The notes beneath the pieces were generated by a model. That model saw only the letters and a list, made by a program, of their open reading frames with translations. It did not search any database and was not told the origin of the DNA. A program made the translations under genes and the position numbers. Positions 17,768 to 26,139 of a DNA stretch of 64,000 nucleotides are shown in pieces (the first letter of the stretch is position 1; each line of letters starts with the position of its first letter). This DNA comes from Actinomycetota bacterium (GTDB taxonomy: Bacteria > Actinomycetota > Aquicultoria > Aquicultorales > Aquicultoraceae). The DNA is taken from the NCBI GenBank assembly GCA_030018005.1, contig JASEGT010000001.1, positions 1 to 64,000 on the forward strand, given 5' to 3'.

Positions 17768-18398
17768 TGCTTCTGTTAAAAAGTATGTTGCTCTAGGATT
17801 ATCGATAATGATCATCGCAGTCGCAGCATATATAAGCTATCGCTATGTAACTGCTGCCAATATATACGCGAAGGCGATACATGAGTTAGAGGAAGGTAAT
17901 CTATCCAGCGCTGAAGAAGGTCTCGAGAAGGCTATCCGGCTTAATCCTTGGCACGCGGATGCCCACTACGAGCTGGCGACGGTATTTAAGAAGACGAGGA
18001 AGAGAACAGACGCCCTTGAGTATATGTCACGTGCGATTGCTTTGAACCGTAATAATCCCGACTATCATCTAGGAATCGGTTTCCTTTACTTCAACGATAT
18101 TGGCGATAAGGCTAAGGCAAAAAGGCATTTTGAACAGGCGTTTATTCTAGATAAGAGCAATTATACGGCTTGCTATATGCTAGCCGTGGTCAGCGAGGGC
18201 GAACGGGACCTGGGCAAAGCGGTATACTTCTATAAAAAAGCGATTAAGCTTGATCCGAACCTGACAATGGCGTATAAACGGCTGGCAGCTCTATATAATG
18301 CGAAAGGCATGGAGGAGCAGGCGAAGGCATGCTGGAATAATGTCATCGAAATCGACCCGGACGATAAGGATGCGCTAACATTCTTCGGCAACGACTAA
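17757..18398 (+). CDS. membrane-anchored TPR protein
   Basis: 213 aa. One N-terminal membrane segment (about 8-28) is followed by four to five tetratricopeptide repeats filling the rest of the chain (for example NPWHADAHYELATVFKK, DPNLTMAYKRLAALYNAKG). ATG 17757 overlaps the end of the O-antigen-ligase-like gene (stop 17765-17767), so the two are translationally coupled. The frame is open further upstream, but that part lies inside the previous gene. It could act like PilF/Tgl-type TPR pilus factors or as a partner of the ligase; no specific role can be assigned. Confidence 0.8.
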   Translation: MRDNASVKKYVALGLSIMIIAVAAYISYRYVTAANIYAKAIHELEEGNLSSAEEGLEKAIRLNPWHADAHYELATVFKKTRKRTDALEYMSRAIALNRNNPDYHLGIGFLYFNDIGDKAKAKRHFEQAFILDKSNYTACYMLAVVSEGERDLGKAVYFYKKAIKLDPNLTMAYKRLAALYNAKGMEEQAKACWNNVIEIDPDDKDALTFFGND

Positions 18399-18410
18399 GG
18401 GGCTGAATAT

Positions 18411-19214
18411 ATGGAACCCATTTACAACTTTGTATTCTTCATATTTGGGCTTATCATAGGCAGCTTCTTGAACGTATGCGCTTATCGCATTCCGAGAAAC
18501 GAGTCCATAGCGTACCCACCCTCTCATTGTCCCGCATGCGGTAGTGATGTGAAGGCTATCGACAACATACCGGTAATAAGCTACCTATTGCTCAGGGGGC
18601 GCTGTAGAGGCTGTCGGGAAAATATCAGCCTGAAATACCCTGCGATAGAGCTATTGACCGGCGTGTTGTGGGTTGCCTCCTATTACAGCTTTGGGTTGAG
18701 GATGGAATTGCCATACGCGCTCTTTTTCATAACTACGCTCATATTGCTTTCGGCTATCGACCTCGATACGAAGACGATTCCGAACAAGATATTGCTGCCG
18801 GCGATGGCGCTCAGCGTCCTGCTGTTACTATTGTATTTTGCAGGCTTAAAGACCCCCCCGATCGTCGCAAACATGGAAGCGACAGGAGCGATTATCGGAT
18901 TTTTCGCCGGCGGCGGTTTTCTCTATGTGGTTGCCATGCTGGCGCCGCTTATCTTTAAGAAAGAGGCTATGGGTGGGGGAGACATCAAACTAGCCGCATT
19001 CATGGGATTATACCTGGGAGGATACGTGATGCTCGCACTGTTCATCGGCTTCTTCTTAGGTGCGGTCGTCGGAGTCATCTTGATCTCAAAGAACAGGGAG
19101 AGCGGGCAGGAAATGATTCCGTTTGGACCGTTCTTGGCGGCCGGTTCGATTATCACACTCTTTTTCGGGCCTCAAATGTGGCACGCCTATTTGTCGTTTT
19201 CGGGATTGCTGTAG
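18411..19214 (+). CDS. pilD: prepilin peptidase / N-methyltransferase
   Basis: Inner-membrane aspartyl protease that removes the leader of prepilins and methylates the new N terminus. 267 aa with about eight membrane segments. The N-terminal cytoplasmic loop has the two CxxC pairs (CPAC and CRGC) of the zinc-binding methyltransferase part. The two catalytic aspartates are in AIDLDTKTIPN and MGGGDIKLAAFMGL. GSFLNVCAYRIP at the N terminus is also typical. It lies 12 bp after the TPR gene and can process the four prepilins encoded in this locus. Confidence 0.95.
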   Translation: MEPIYNFVFFIFGLIIGSFLNVCAYRIPRNESIAYPPSHCPACGSDVKAIDNIPVISYLLLRGRCRGCRENISLKYPAIELLTGVLWVASYYSFGLRMELPYALFFITTLILLSAIDLDTKTIPNKILLPAMALSVLLLLLYFAGLKTPPIVANMEATGAIIGFFAGGGFLYVVAMLAPLIFKKEAMGGGDIKLAAFMGLYLGGYVMLALFIGFFLGAVVGVILISKNRESGQEMIPFGPFLAAGSIITLFFGPQMWHAYLSFSGLL

Positions 19215-19352
19215 CCGCAACTGAATTCTGCTCTTAATGTGAAACGCTTAGACTTAGACTTCGCCTGGTTTCGGATGAAGCCTCCGTAGACAAACACCTC
19301 AAGAATAATGGCTGGTAAACCGATACAAATAGTATTGAATAGGGGGAGAAGC

Positions 19353-20804
19353 ATGCCTGTTTACAGCCACTTAACTCATAAGCTTCGCGAAGAGCGAGCT
19401 TTTGGCCTTGTCGAAGCGCTGATGGCTTTAGTGATAATGTCATTAGTGCTTGTAGCATTGCTTGGGCTTTTGACCGTTAGTGTTAAAGCGGTCGCCGGCA
19501 GCAAGCTCTCGACGTTGGCAAATCAGCTTTTGAACGAGTCGATTGAAGAGATGAGATCCGTTCCATATGATTCGGTGGTTCCCGGTACTACTGAGGAGAC
19601 CCGCACGGTACTGGGTTATGATTTAGGGGTGCGCACGGAGATATCCTGGGTGGATGACGCCGCGGACTTAACAGGACCAGACGACACCAACAACAATCCC
19701 AACGACTACAAGCAGGTAGTCATAACCGTAAGCTGGCTTGAGAGCGATGGTCTTAAATCGCTAAGCGCGGCGACATTTGTTAGGAGTACCCCGAACAAGA
19801 CTCAGCCGCCGACCGTGAACTTTGTGATTGGCGAGAATGATTATAACGCCACGCCGCCAAGCGGCACGGTATTCGGGCTTGACGCAGGCTATGCTTTATA
19901 TAATGAACTATACGAGCAGTGGCTTAATAATGGAACTATTCCGCTAAAAGCGACGGGCACCGACCCTGACGCGGACCTTCTCTCAATGCGCTTCATTGTA
20001 AGCGGTATCACTCCTGCGGACGGTCTATATGGGTTTGACCCCATAGCGAGCTATACGAACTCACCGATTTGCAGGTGGCCCAGGATTGAGGACGCTGAAT
20101 TTTGGCCTGAGGGTGCGCACGAAGTCGTCGTCGAGGTTTGGGACGCTCAGGGCGGAAGGGACGCGAAGAGCATGTTTTGGTACATAGACCGGCTTTGCCC
20201 ATATTGGGAAGCACTTGAACCTGCAAACCTGGCGGCGACAGCGCTTAGTCAGAGCGCCATACAACTCTCCTGGCAGAAGGCTTGGGACGGCAACGAGCAA
20301 GTCAATCGATATAGAATCTATAGAAAAGCGCCCGGGGAAGGAAGCTTTTCCATGCTTGTTCCAGACTACAACAATTCAACCCCCAACCATCAAGACCAAG
20401 GCTTGTTGGAGTGGCAAACCTATTCTTATTACATCAGCGCGCTTAGCGTCGGCGGTCGTGAGTCGACCACGACGAGCAGCATCGCTTCTGCGACTACATG
20501 GTTTTCGATTACCGGCGAACCCGTTAAAGAGCAGGGAAAACGTAAAGTAATCATCAGCTGGAATCCGAGTGCATGGTCGCCACTGGGCGGGCCACCGCTG
20601 GGCGTCACTATACACCGCTACGATATTTATAGGAATGGCACGATGATAGGCTACGCCGTAGGTAACTTGACCAGCTATAAAGATGATAACAACGGAGAGG
20701 GGCTCGCAAAGACGACTCCATACGACTATAAGGTCAGGGCTATTGATAACAGCGGCCAGGAAATCAACCAGAGCACCTCGATTTCCGTAATTACCGGGAA
20801 CTAA
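19353..20804 (+). CDS. large minor prepilin (PilV-like) with FN3-like domains
   Basis: 483 aa. The N terminus carries a prepilin signal, EERA^FGLVEALMALVIMSLVLVALLGLL, with Glu at +5 but Ala instead of Gly at -1. After the pilin helix comes a long exported region. Two fibronectin type III-like domains can be seen near residues 290-385 (ending in TYSYYISALSVGG) and 390-483 (RYDIYRNG ... YDYKVRAIDNSG). ATG 19353 follows GGGGGAG at 4 nt; an upstream in-frame start would add an unrelated stretch. This size and the FN3 modules suggest a tip-located adhesin-like minor pilin; the substrate is unknown. Confidence 0.82.
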   Translation: MPVYSHLTHKLREERAFGLVEALMALVIMSLVLVALLGLLTVSVKAVAGSKLSTLANQLLNESIEEMRSVPYDSVVPGTTEETRTVLGYDLGVRTEISWVDDAADLTGPDDTNNNPNDYKQVVITVSWLESDGLKSLSAATFVRSTPNKTQPPTVNFVIGENDYNATPPSGTVFGLDAGYALYNELYEQWLNNGTIPLKATGTDPDADLLSMRFIVSGITPADGLYGFDPIASYTNSPICRWPRIEDAEFWPEGAHEVVVEVWDAQGGRDAKSMFWYIDRLCPYWEALEPANLAATALSQSAIQLSWQKAWDGNEQVNRYRIYRKAPGEGSFSMLVPDYNNSTPNHQDQGLLEWQTYSYYISALSVGGRESTTTSSIASATTWFSITGEPVKEQGKRKVIISWNPSAWSPLGGPPLGVTIHRYDIYRNGTMIGYAVGNLTSYKDDNNGEGLAKTTPYDYKVRAIDNSGQEINQSTSISVITGN

Positions 20805-20806
20805 TT

Positions 20807-21367
20807 ATGTTTTTAGAGTTTATGGAGACGCTAAGAAATGAAGATGGGTTGACACTCATAGAGCTTATGGTCTATGGGGTCTTGCTGTTGGTCATTTTGA
20901 GCGGCGCCTACATGATGTACGATGCGTCAGCGACTATCTATACCACAGCAAACGGTCAGGCCGAAGCTCAGGGCAAGGGTCGCATCGCTCAGACATCGCT
21001 GGCAAAGCATATGCGGATGGCCGAGAGTTTTCAGCAGGCGGGAGATTATTCCGTGAACTTAAGAGCCGACATCAACGACGATAATCTCTGGGACAAAATC
21101 GAATACTACGTGGTAGATGATACTCTGTATCGCCGAATAAACGATGGAACGCCGGCTCCTATTATGAAGGGGCTAAGGAATGAGGCGCAGTCTATGCCTA
21201 TCTTCAACTACTTCGACCTAAACGGGACGTCGATGTCGACAGATACGGCATCACGCATCACTAAAACACACAAAGTGGAGATAAGTCTGGTTATAGATTC
21301 AGACCCGAACAGGCCTCCGGAGCCGTATATTCTGCAAACCAGGGTGACCTTAAGGAACAAGGAGTAG
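20807..21367 (+). CDS. minor prepilin, PilW-like
   Basis: 186 aa. Class III prepilin leader NEDG^LTLIELMVYGVLLLVILSGAYMMY with Gly at -1 and Glu at +5. The remainder is a globular domain of about 150 residues (DDTLYRRINDGTPAPI region) like PilW/GspJ-type minor pilins. It begins 2 bp after the FN3 prepilin stop. A second possible ATG lies five codons in (20822). It belongs to the minor pilin operon that probably primes pilus assembly. Confidence 0.85.
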   Translation: MFLEFMETLRNEDGLTLIELMVYGVLLLVILSGAYMMYDASATIYTTANGQAEAQGKGRIAQTSLAKHMRMAESFQQAGDYSVNLRADINDDNLWDKIEYYVVDDTLYRRINDGTPAPIMKGLRNEAQSMPIFNYFDLNGTSMSTDTASRITKTHKVEISLVIDSDPNRPPEPYILQTRVTLRNKE

Positions 21368-21376
21368 GAGAACCGG

Positions 21377-22807
21377 ATGTTTAAGAGATTGTTCGATGAC
21401 GAGCGGGGTATCGCGCTACTTACGGTAATCGGCGTTATGCTCATCGTTACCATATTAAGCTTCGGGGTCATCACTATTGCTAAAAGTGACCTTGTACTGT
21501 CGGAACGCGACGAGGAATATAACGAAGCGCTGCATGTTGCCGAAGCCGGCATACAAAAGGCGCTGTGGCAGCTTGAGCAGCTTGGAAGCACAATGGAGCC
21601 TAAGACTTTTACTATAAACGTTGGCGATGGTTTAGCAGAAGTAAACGCTGTTCAAGATGTCGGAAGCCAGTGGTATTGGACAATAGAGTCTACCGGCACG
21701 AGTGGCCGGATGAAGCGAAAAATAAAGGTCAGCGTATTTAACTTCTCGTTGTGGAATATGAACATGGGCTTGGGGGAAGCTAATTCAATGGCGTCGGGCG
21801 GCAACGGAATTCTTGGTACGACCTCAATCGACGGACCGTTTTACGTTCGCGGAAACGTTGAGCTTTCGGGTAGTTCTGAGATAACCGGCGGACCGTTTTT
21901 TATAAAAACAGGGACACTGAGGTTTATGAATAACAGCGCAACGCTTGGCAAGCCCGCGGAACCCATCGCAGCCTATATCGAGCCGGCCGATGGGAACGAA
22001 GATATTCTCGACAAACACGGCAACCCACTCGAGCCCGGAGATCCGCAAGTCAATGTGAGCCAGCTTTCGAACCAGGTCCCCGATATCAAAATACCGCCTC
22101 TAGATTCTCTTACCGCTTACAGAACAAGGGCAGCGTCTGAGTCTGAAGAGACATGTACGGCATATCCGGGGATTATCGCGACGCAATCCGGCGATAGCGG
22201 CTACAAAGTGCTCGATAACGACACAAATTTGGAGAGCGGGACACTGAATTCCCGACCGATGTACTATATCAACAGCACGATAAATGACTTTGGCGTGCCG
22301 GGCGGCGAATTCGCTTGGGACAACATCAATAAGCGGCTTTATGTCGACGGTACGATTTTTGTGGACGGCAATCTGACAATCGGGGATTCGGCGAACACCG
22401 AGATCTCATATTACGGGCGGGGAACCATAGTCGCCAACGGCGAGATATTTATTAAGGGCCGGCTGAGACCGCCGTTCCATAACGGTTCATATGATATGGA
22501 CGGCTCACACGTGCTTGGTTTAGTAACAGCTGAAAGCATATATCTCGATACCCAGGGGTCTAACGCAAATCCGACCCGGAGTGTTCCCGATGTGACTGGA
22601 GCGTTCTTCGCAACCAAGAAGGTTAAGATATCCACGAACAATACTTCGTTTGTGGGGAGCATGCTCTCCGGCATGCTCGACTTCGCCGACGGGACCAATA
22701 ACAGCCACCTATACACGCACGAAGCCTTGCCGAGCTTTTTGCCGCCGTCACTTCCGGGAAGTGAAGGATTTCTCACCATGACCGCGTCCTGGCGGGAAGT
22801 GCAGTAA
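21377..22807 (+). CDS. large minor prepilin, PilX-like
   Basis: 476 aa. N terminus DDERG^IALLTVIGVMLIVTILSFGVITIA has the cleavage-site Gly but Thr in place of Glu at +5, as in PilX/GspK-type tip subunits. An N-terminal PilX-like segment (to about 110) is followed by a long region rich in Gly, Asn and beta structure (MASGGNGILGTTSIDGPFYV, LYVDGTIFVDGNLTI, GRGTIVANGEIFI) that looks like a repetitive beta fold. It probably caps the pilus tip together with the two genes before it. The function of the large domain is not recognised. Confidence 0.82.
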   Translation: MFKRLFDDERGIALLTVIGVMLIVTILSFGVITIAKSDLVLSERDEEYNEALHVAEAGIQKALWQLEQLGSTMEPKTFTINVGDGLAEVNAVQDVGSQWYWTIESTGTSGRMKRKIKVSVFNFSLWNMNMGLGEANSMASGGNGILGTTSIDGPFYVRGNVELSGSSEITGGPFFIKTGTLRFMNNSATLGKPAEPIAAYIEPADGNEDILDKHGNPLEPGDPQVNVSQLSNQVPDIKIPPLDSLTAYRTRAASESEETCTAYPGIIATQSGDSGYKVLDNDTNLESGTLNSRPMYYINSTINDFGVPGGEFAWDNINKRLYVDGTIFVDGNLTIGDSANTEISYYGRGTIVANGEIFIKGRLRPPFHNGSYDMDGSHVLGLVTAESIYLDTQGSNANPTRSVPDVTGAFFATKKVKISTNNTSFVGSMLSGMLDFADGTNNSHLYTHEALPSFLPPSLPGSEGFLTMTASWREVQ

Positions 22808-23019
22808 CACCGGCTCCCCATAATCCTGCCATCCAGCCTTAGCTCTACCAAACCACCTGATAAGAGCCAATAAATAGCTTTCCAACCCCTAAAGTATTAT
22901 GGTCACTAACCGATGCAATAACAGATAGATGCATTGGGCTTATAGCCTACGTCTATTCGCCCCGCACCAGCTGTTGAATAGAATATGCAAGTGACGAGCT
23001 TTAGACGCAGGAGGATATT

Positions 23020-24156
23020 TTGGGACTGTTTGGCCTAGGTAATGGGGCCGCCCCTATCGGCTTAGATATTGGCAGCACTAGTTTTCGTGTGGCCCAATTG
23101 AAAGCAGCTGCGGATAAACCCATCCTTATTGAGTATGCGACGGCAAAGACGCCAAACGGATTGATTACCGAGGGTGAGATTAGCGACGTTGATGGCGTTG
23201 CCAAGGAGCTTGCCTCGCTTTGGCGTTCCAATAAAATTGCCGAGAAACGCGTTGTGGTGGGCGTTGCAAACCAAAAGGTCATAGTTCGTGTCATAGAGAT
23301 GCCGGTGATGACCGAAGCAGAGCTGAGAAGCGCTATCCAATACCAGGTGAGTGACTATATACCGATTCCGGCTGATGAGGCCATCATCGATTTTCAAATA
23401 CTCTCAGAATACAGCAAAGACTCGCACGAGCGGGTAATGGATGTGCTGCTGGTCGCAGCGCGCAAAGACATGATAGAAACCACGATAGCGGCGGTCGAGG
23501 GCGCGGGACTGAAGCCAGTCATCGTCGACGTTTCGTCGCTTGCGTTTGCGCGTGTAGTGATGGGTGATACCACTAAGCCATTGTTGCTGGAAGATGATGC
23601 ATCGACAGGCGCAACAGCTTTGATAAACTTGAGCGCTACCTTGTCCGACATAGTCGTTGTAGAGGATAACGTGCCGCGTTTTACCAGGATTAGCAGCATT
23701 GGCGGCAGTACTTTTACGGAAGCGCTTGTCGAACAGCTTGGAATGAGCCTCGATGAAGCGGAGGATCTTAAAGCACGCATAGGCCTACCATCGGTCGATA
23801 CCGACGAAGCCCCTACAACAATAGATAGAGATATCAAGGAATATGCCGAAGCCGTCCAGAATGTGCTTGAGCAGGAGATGGTCAAGTTCATCGCTGAGAT
23901 TCGCAGGTCGCTCGATTACTATCTGGTCCAAGCCAACAGGGCCAAAAGTATAGATAGGATAATCGTCACTGGCGGAGGTGCCAAGCTCAAGAATTTCTTA
24001 GAGTACCTCAAACAAAACCTGCAAATTGAGGTTGAGTTAGGCAGACCGCTCCAGTGTTTTCAAGTCAACAAGAACAGCCTTATCGCTAGAATCGAGGAGG
24101 AAGAACTCTCGATGGCGATATGCCTCGGGCTGGCAATGCGAGGTTTAGATCGATGA
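23020..24156 (+). CDS. pilM: type IV pilus assembly protein PilM
   Basis: Actin/FtsA-like cytoplasmic ATP-binding protein that links PilN to the motor complex. 378 aa. Visible are the phosphate-1 loop PIGLDIGSTSFRVAQLK, the EMPVMTEAELRSAIQYQVSDYIP segment typical of PilM, the second phosphate loop SIGGSTFTEAL and the adenosine motif IIVTGGGAKLKN. TTG 23020 lies 5 nt after AGGAGG. A 212-bp gap with a TAGAAT box (22979-22984) precedes it, so pilM-N-O-P may have their own promoter. Confidence 0.95.
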   Translation: MGLFGLGNGAAPIGLDIGSTSFRVAQLKAAADKPILIEYATAKTPNGLITEGEISDVDGVAKELASLWRSNKIAEKRVVVGVANQKVIVRVIEMPVMTEAELRSAIQYQVSDYIPIPADEAIIDFQILSEYSKDSHERVMDVLLVAARKDMIETTIAAVEGAGLKPVIVDVSSLAFARVVMGDTTKPLLLEDDASTGATALINLSATLSDIVVVEDNVPRFTRISSIGGSTFTEALVEQLGMSLDEAEDLKARIGLPSVDTDEAPTTIDRDIKEYAEAVQNVLEQEMVKFIAEIRRSLDYYLVQANRAKSIDRIIVTGGGAKLKNFLEYLKQNLQIEVELGRPLQCFQVNKNSLIARIEEEELSMAICLGLAMRGLDR

Positions 24157-24746
24157 TGGTTGTCAAAATAAACCTTTTACCGGCTGAGATACAGAATAAA
24201 AGGCGTGCTGAAAAGTTTCTACTAGCAGGCTTGGTCGGCATGGTCGCTATCGCAGCGTGCTTGGCCGGGATCTTCTTATATAACGTTTGGCGAATAGACA
24301 ACGCGGAGAAAGATCTCGTGCTCCTGTCGGACCAGGTGGTTAAGATGGAGAGCGCCATCCAGGAGTTGCGCGTGTATGAGGCGAGGTTGGCCGAGGTTCA
24401 GAAGAAAAAAGATATTGTTGAAAAAGCTCTGGCTGACAGGATTCTATGGTCGAAGCTGTTAGAAGAACTTATGATAATCACGCCGAACGATTTGAGTTTG
24501 GCAACTCTTTCGGGTAATGCGGATGGGGTGACTTTCTCCGGAGAGATTCAAGATCCGCTAGATGCCCCTGATTCCGGCCATAAGCCAGTCGCAAAGTGGC
24601 TGATACGTCTCGGCGAATTAAGACTACAACCCGATGTATGGTTGAGTTCATCCGATAAACAAGACAAAAGGATTCTCTTTAGCAATACCATGAAATTTAA
24701 GAAAGAGCCAATGCCGCCTGCCCCGCCCAATCCTTCCGGGACGTGA
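24153..24746 (+). CDS. pilN: type IV pilus assembly protein PilN
   Basis: Bitopic inner-membrane protein, 197 aa. The N-terminal KINLLPAEI is the conserved PilN peptide that docks into PilM. A membrane segment follows (about 23-45), then a coiled coil (about 50-95) and a ferredoxin-like exported domain. A Pro-rich tail closes the chain. ATG 24153 overlaps the pilM stop (ATGA arrangement); a second ATG follows immediately and cannot be excluded. Confidence 0.92.
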   Translation: MMVVKINLLPAEIQNKRRAEKFLLAGLVGMVAIAACLAGIFLYNVWRIDNAEKDLVLLSDQVVKMESAIQELRVYEARLAEVQKKKDIVEKALADRILWSKLLEELMIITPNDLSLATLSGNADGVTFSGEIQDPLDAPDSGHKPVAKWLIRLGELRLQPDVWLSSSDKQDKRILFSNTMKFKKEPMPPAPPNPSGT

Positions 24747-24747
24747 T

Positions 24748-25332
24748 GTGTTGGATAAATTAGCGTTAAAAAAGCAGATAATAATACTGGTCGCAATAGC
24801 AGCGCTTATGTTTGTACTCTTCTACATGTTTGGCTGGAGCCCGCAGGTTTCTAAGCTTGACGAGTTAAGCAAGAAGAAGACAGAGCAGGAGCAGAGGCTG
24901 CAAGCCGCAAAGAACACGCTTTTGATGCTCGAAGAGGTCAAAAGGAATGCGGCTAATTCTGAAATCGAGTACATCAAGCTGTCGAATCGAATGCCGACGA
25001 GCCCGGAACTTCCGTCGCTTATAGTCGAAATACAGAATATATCGAACGATGCCGGCGTCGATTTGGTCTCGCTTAGCCCCGGTGAACCATCGTCTAGCGG
25101 TGAGTACAATGAGATGAAGATATCCGTGGTTATGAACGGAAGTTATATTGCTTTGATTGATTTCTTAAGGCGCGTGGAAAAAGCGCCACGCGCTTTCAAG
25201 GTCGATAACATAAGCATCAAAATAACGCAATACCCTGATCTAAACATGACTGCGTCTATCAGTGCATTTACCATGGGTGAAGGGACATCGACGCCGCCGC
25301 CGCCGCCGGTGAGAAGCGCGTCGGCGCCATAG
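24748..25332 (+). CDS. pilO: type IV pilus assembly protein PilO
   Basis: Bitopic partner of PilN, 194 aa. Short cytoplasmic N terminus, membrane segment at about 9-29, coiled coil at about 32-75, then a ferredoxin-like domain (SYIALIDFLRRVEKAPRAFKVDNISI) and a Pro-rich end. Start GTG 24748 lies one base after the pilN stop. PilN-PilO heterodimers align the platform with the exit complex in diderm systems. Confidence 0.92.
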   Translation: MLDKLALKKQIIILVAIAALMFVLFYMFGWSPQVSKLDELSKKKTEQEQRLQAAKNTLLMLEEVKRNAANSEIEYIKLSNRMPTSPELPSLIVEIQNISNDAGVDLVSLSPGEPSSSGEYNEMKISVVMNGSYIALIDFLRRVEKAPRAFKVDNISIKITQYPDLNMTASISAFTMGEGTSTPPPPPVRSASAP

Positions 25333-25346
25333 AAGGTTGAGATTGA

Positions 25347-25922
25347 ATGGGACTCAAAGACAAGTTTTCAGAGATTGAAATGAAGAATACGCTTAGTACG
25401 TCGAAGGGCAAGGGAATTGCCGTCGGCTTACTGCTCGTAGTATTAATGCTTGTGGTCCTCGTCGTGATAACGTTTGCGCTGCCAAAACCCGGCAACCTTG
25501 CGGTACAGGCTCCAAATGCCGCCGTCGGGCAACCCTCACCTCAGCAGCCGCCGTCTGAAAAGACTACCGAGACGGTAGCGGAAGACGAAACCGTCATCAC
25601 AAACTATGACCTTTTCGAATATAAAGACCCCTTTAGGCCGCTTGTCGAGGAGACCGAGACGCCTATCGGATTGCCGCCCGACACCGACGGCGGCGCTGGA
25701 GACGGGGCGCTTCTTACGTCGCTTACACTTGTCGACATCGTCGAGCAGGGCGGTGCGCGTTATGCGATTGTCACGTTCGATGGCGTAGAATACACTGTTG
25801 GAAGTGGCGAGCAGGTTGCAGGGTCTTCTTTCATGGTCGAAGACATCGGCGAGGGGAGTATTACGGTTCTTTACGGTGATGATAGGTTTACGCTCCAACT
25901 CGGGCAAAAGATAGTCAAGTAA
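25347..25922 (+). CDS. PilP-like pilus alignment protein with membrane anchor
   Basis: 191 aa. An N-terminal membrane segment (about 22-45) replaces the lipoprotein signal of classical PilP. A disordered Pro/Gln/Glu linker follows, then YDLFEYKDPFRPL, which corresponds to the PilP DPF motif, and a small beta domain (LTLVDIVEQGGARYAIVTFDGVEYTV ... LQLGQKIVK). Its position after PilM-N-O is that of PilP. No secretin PilQ is found next to it, which suits a monoderm envelope. The call rests on position and the DPF segment rather than overall similarity. Confidence 0.72.
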   Translation: MGLKDKFSEIEMKNTLSTSKGKGIAVGLLLVVLMLVVLVVITFALPKPGNLAVQAPNAAVGQPSPQQPPSEKTTETVAEDETVITNYDLFEYKDPFRPLVEETETPIGLPPDTDGGAGDGALLTSLTLVDIVEQGGARYAIVTFDGVEYTVGSGEQVAGSSFMVEDIGEGSITVLYGDDRFTLQLGQKIVK

Positions 25923-26081
25923 TCGGCTTACTAAAAGAGCTGCTAAGCGGTTAATTGCCGGCGTTTCGCAATGGGCTTTGCCCTAAGGAGTCATCGGGGC
26001 ATATACAAGGGTGAAAGTGCCATAATAGGATTGAGCCTCTTTAGGTTTAAGAGAGATTACTCCGCAACGCAACGCTACCAC

Positions 26082-26110
26082 TTAACTACTTCACGGCTAT
26101 TAGTTATACT
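26082..26110 (+). promoter_or_regulatory. sigma-70-like promoter for the aroC operon
   Basis: TTAACT (26082-26087), a spacer of exactly 17 bp, and TATACT (26105-26110), with aroC starting 30 bp further on. This is the most convincing promoter in the window by spacing and match. It separates the aroC-K-B-Q group from the pil genes. Confidence 0.6.
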
Positions 26111-26139
26111 TATTTGAAAAGATGTGCGAGGTATCATAA

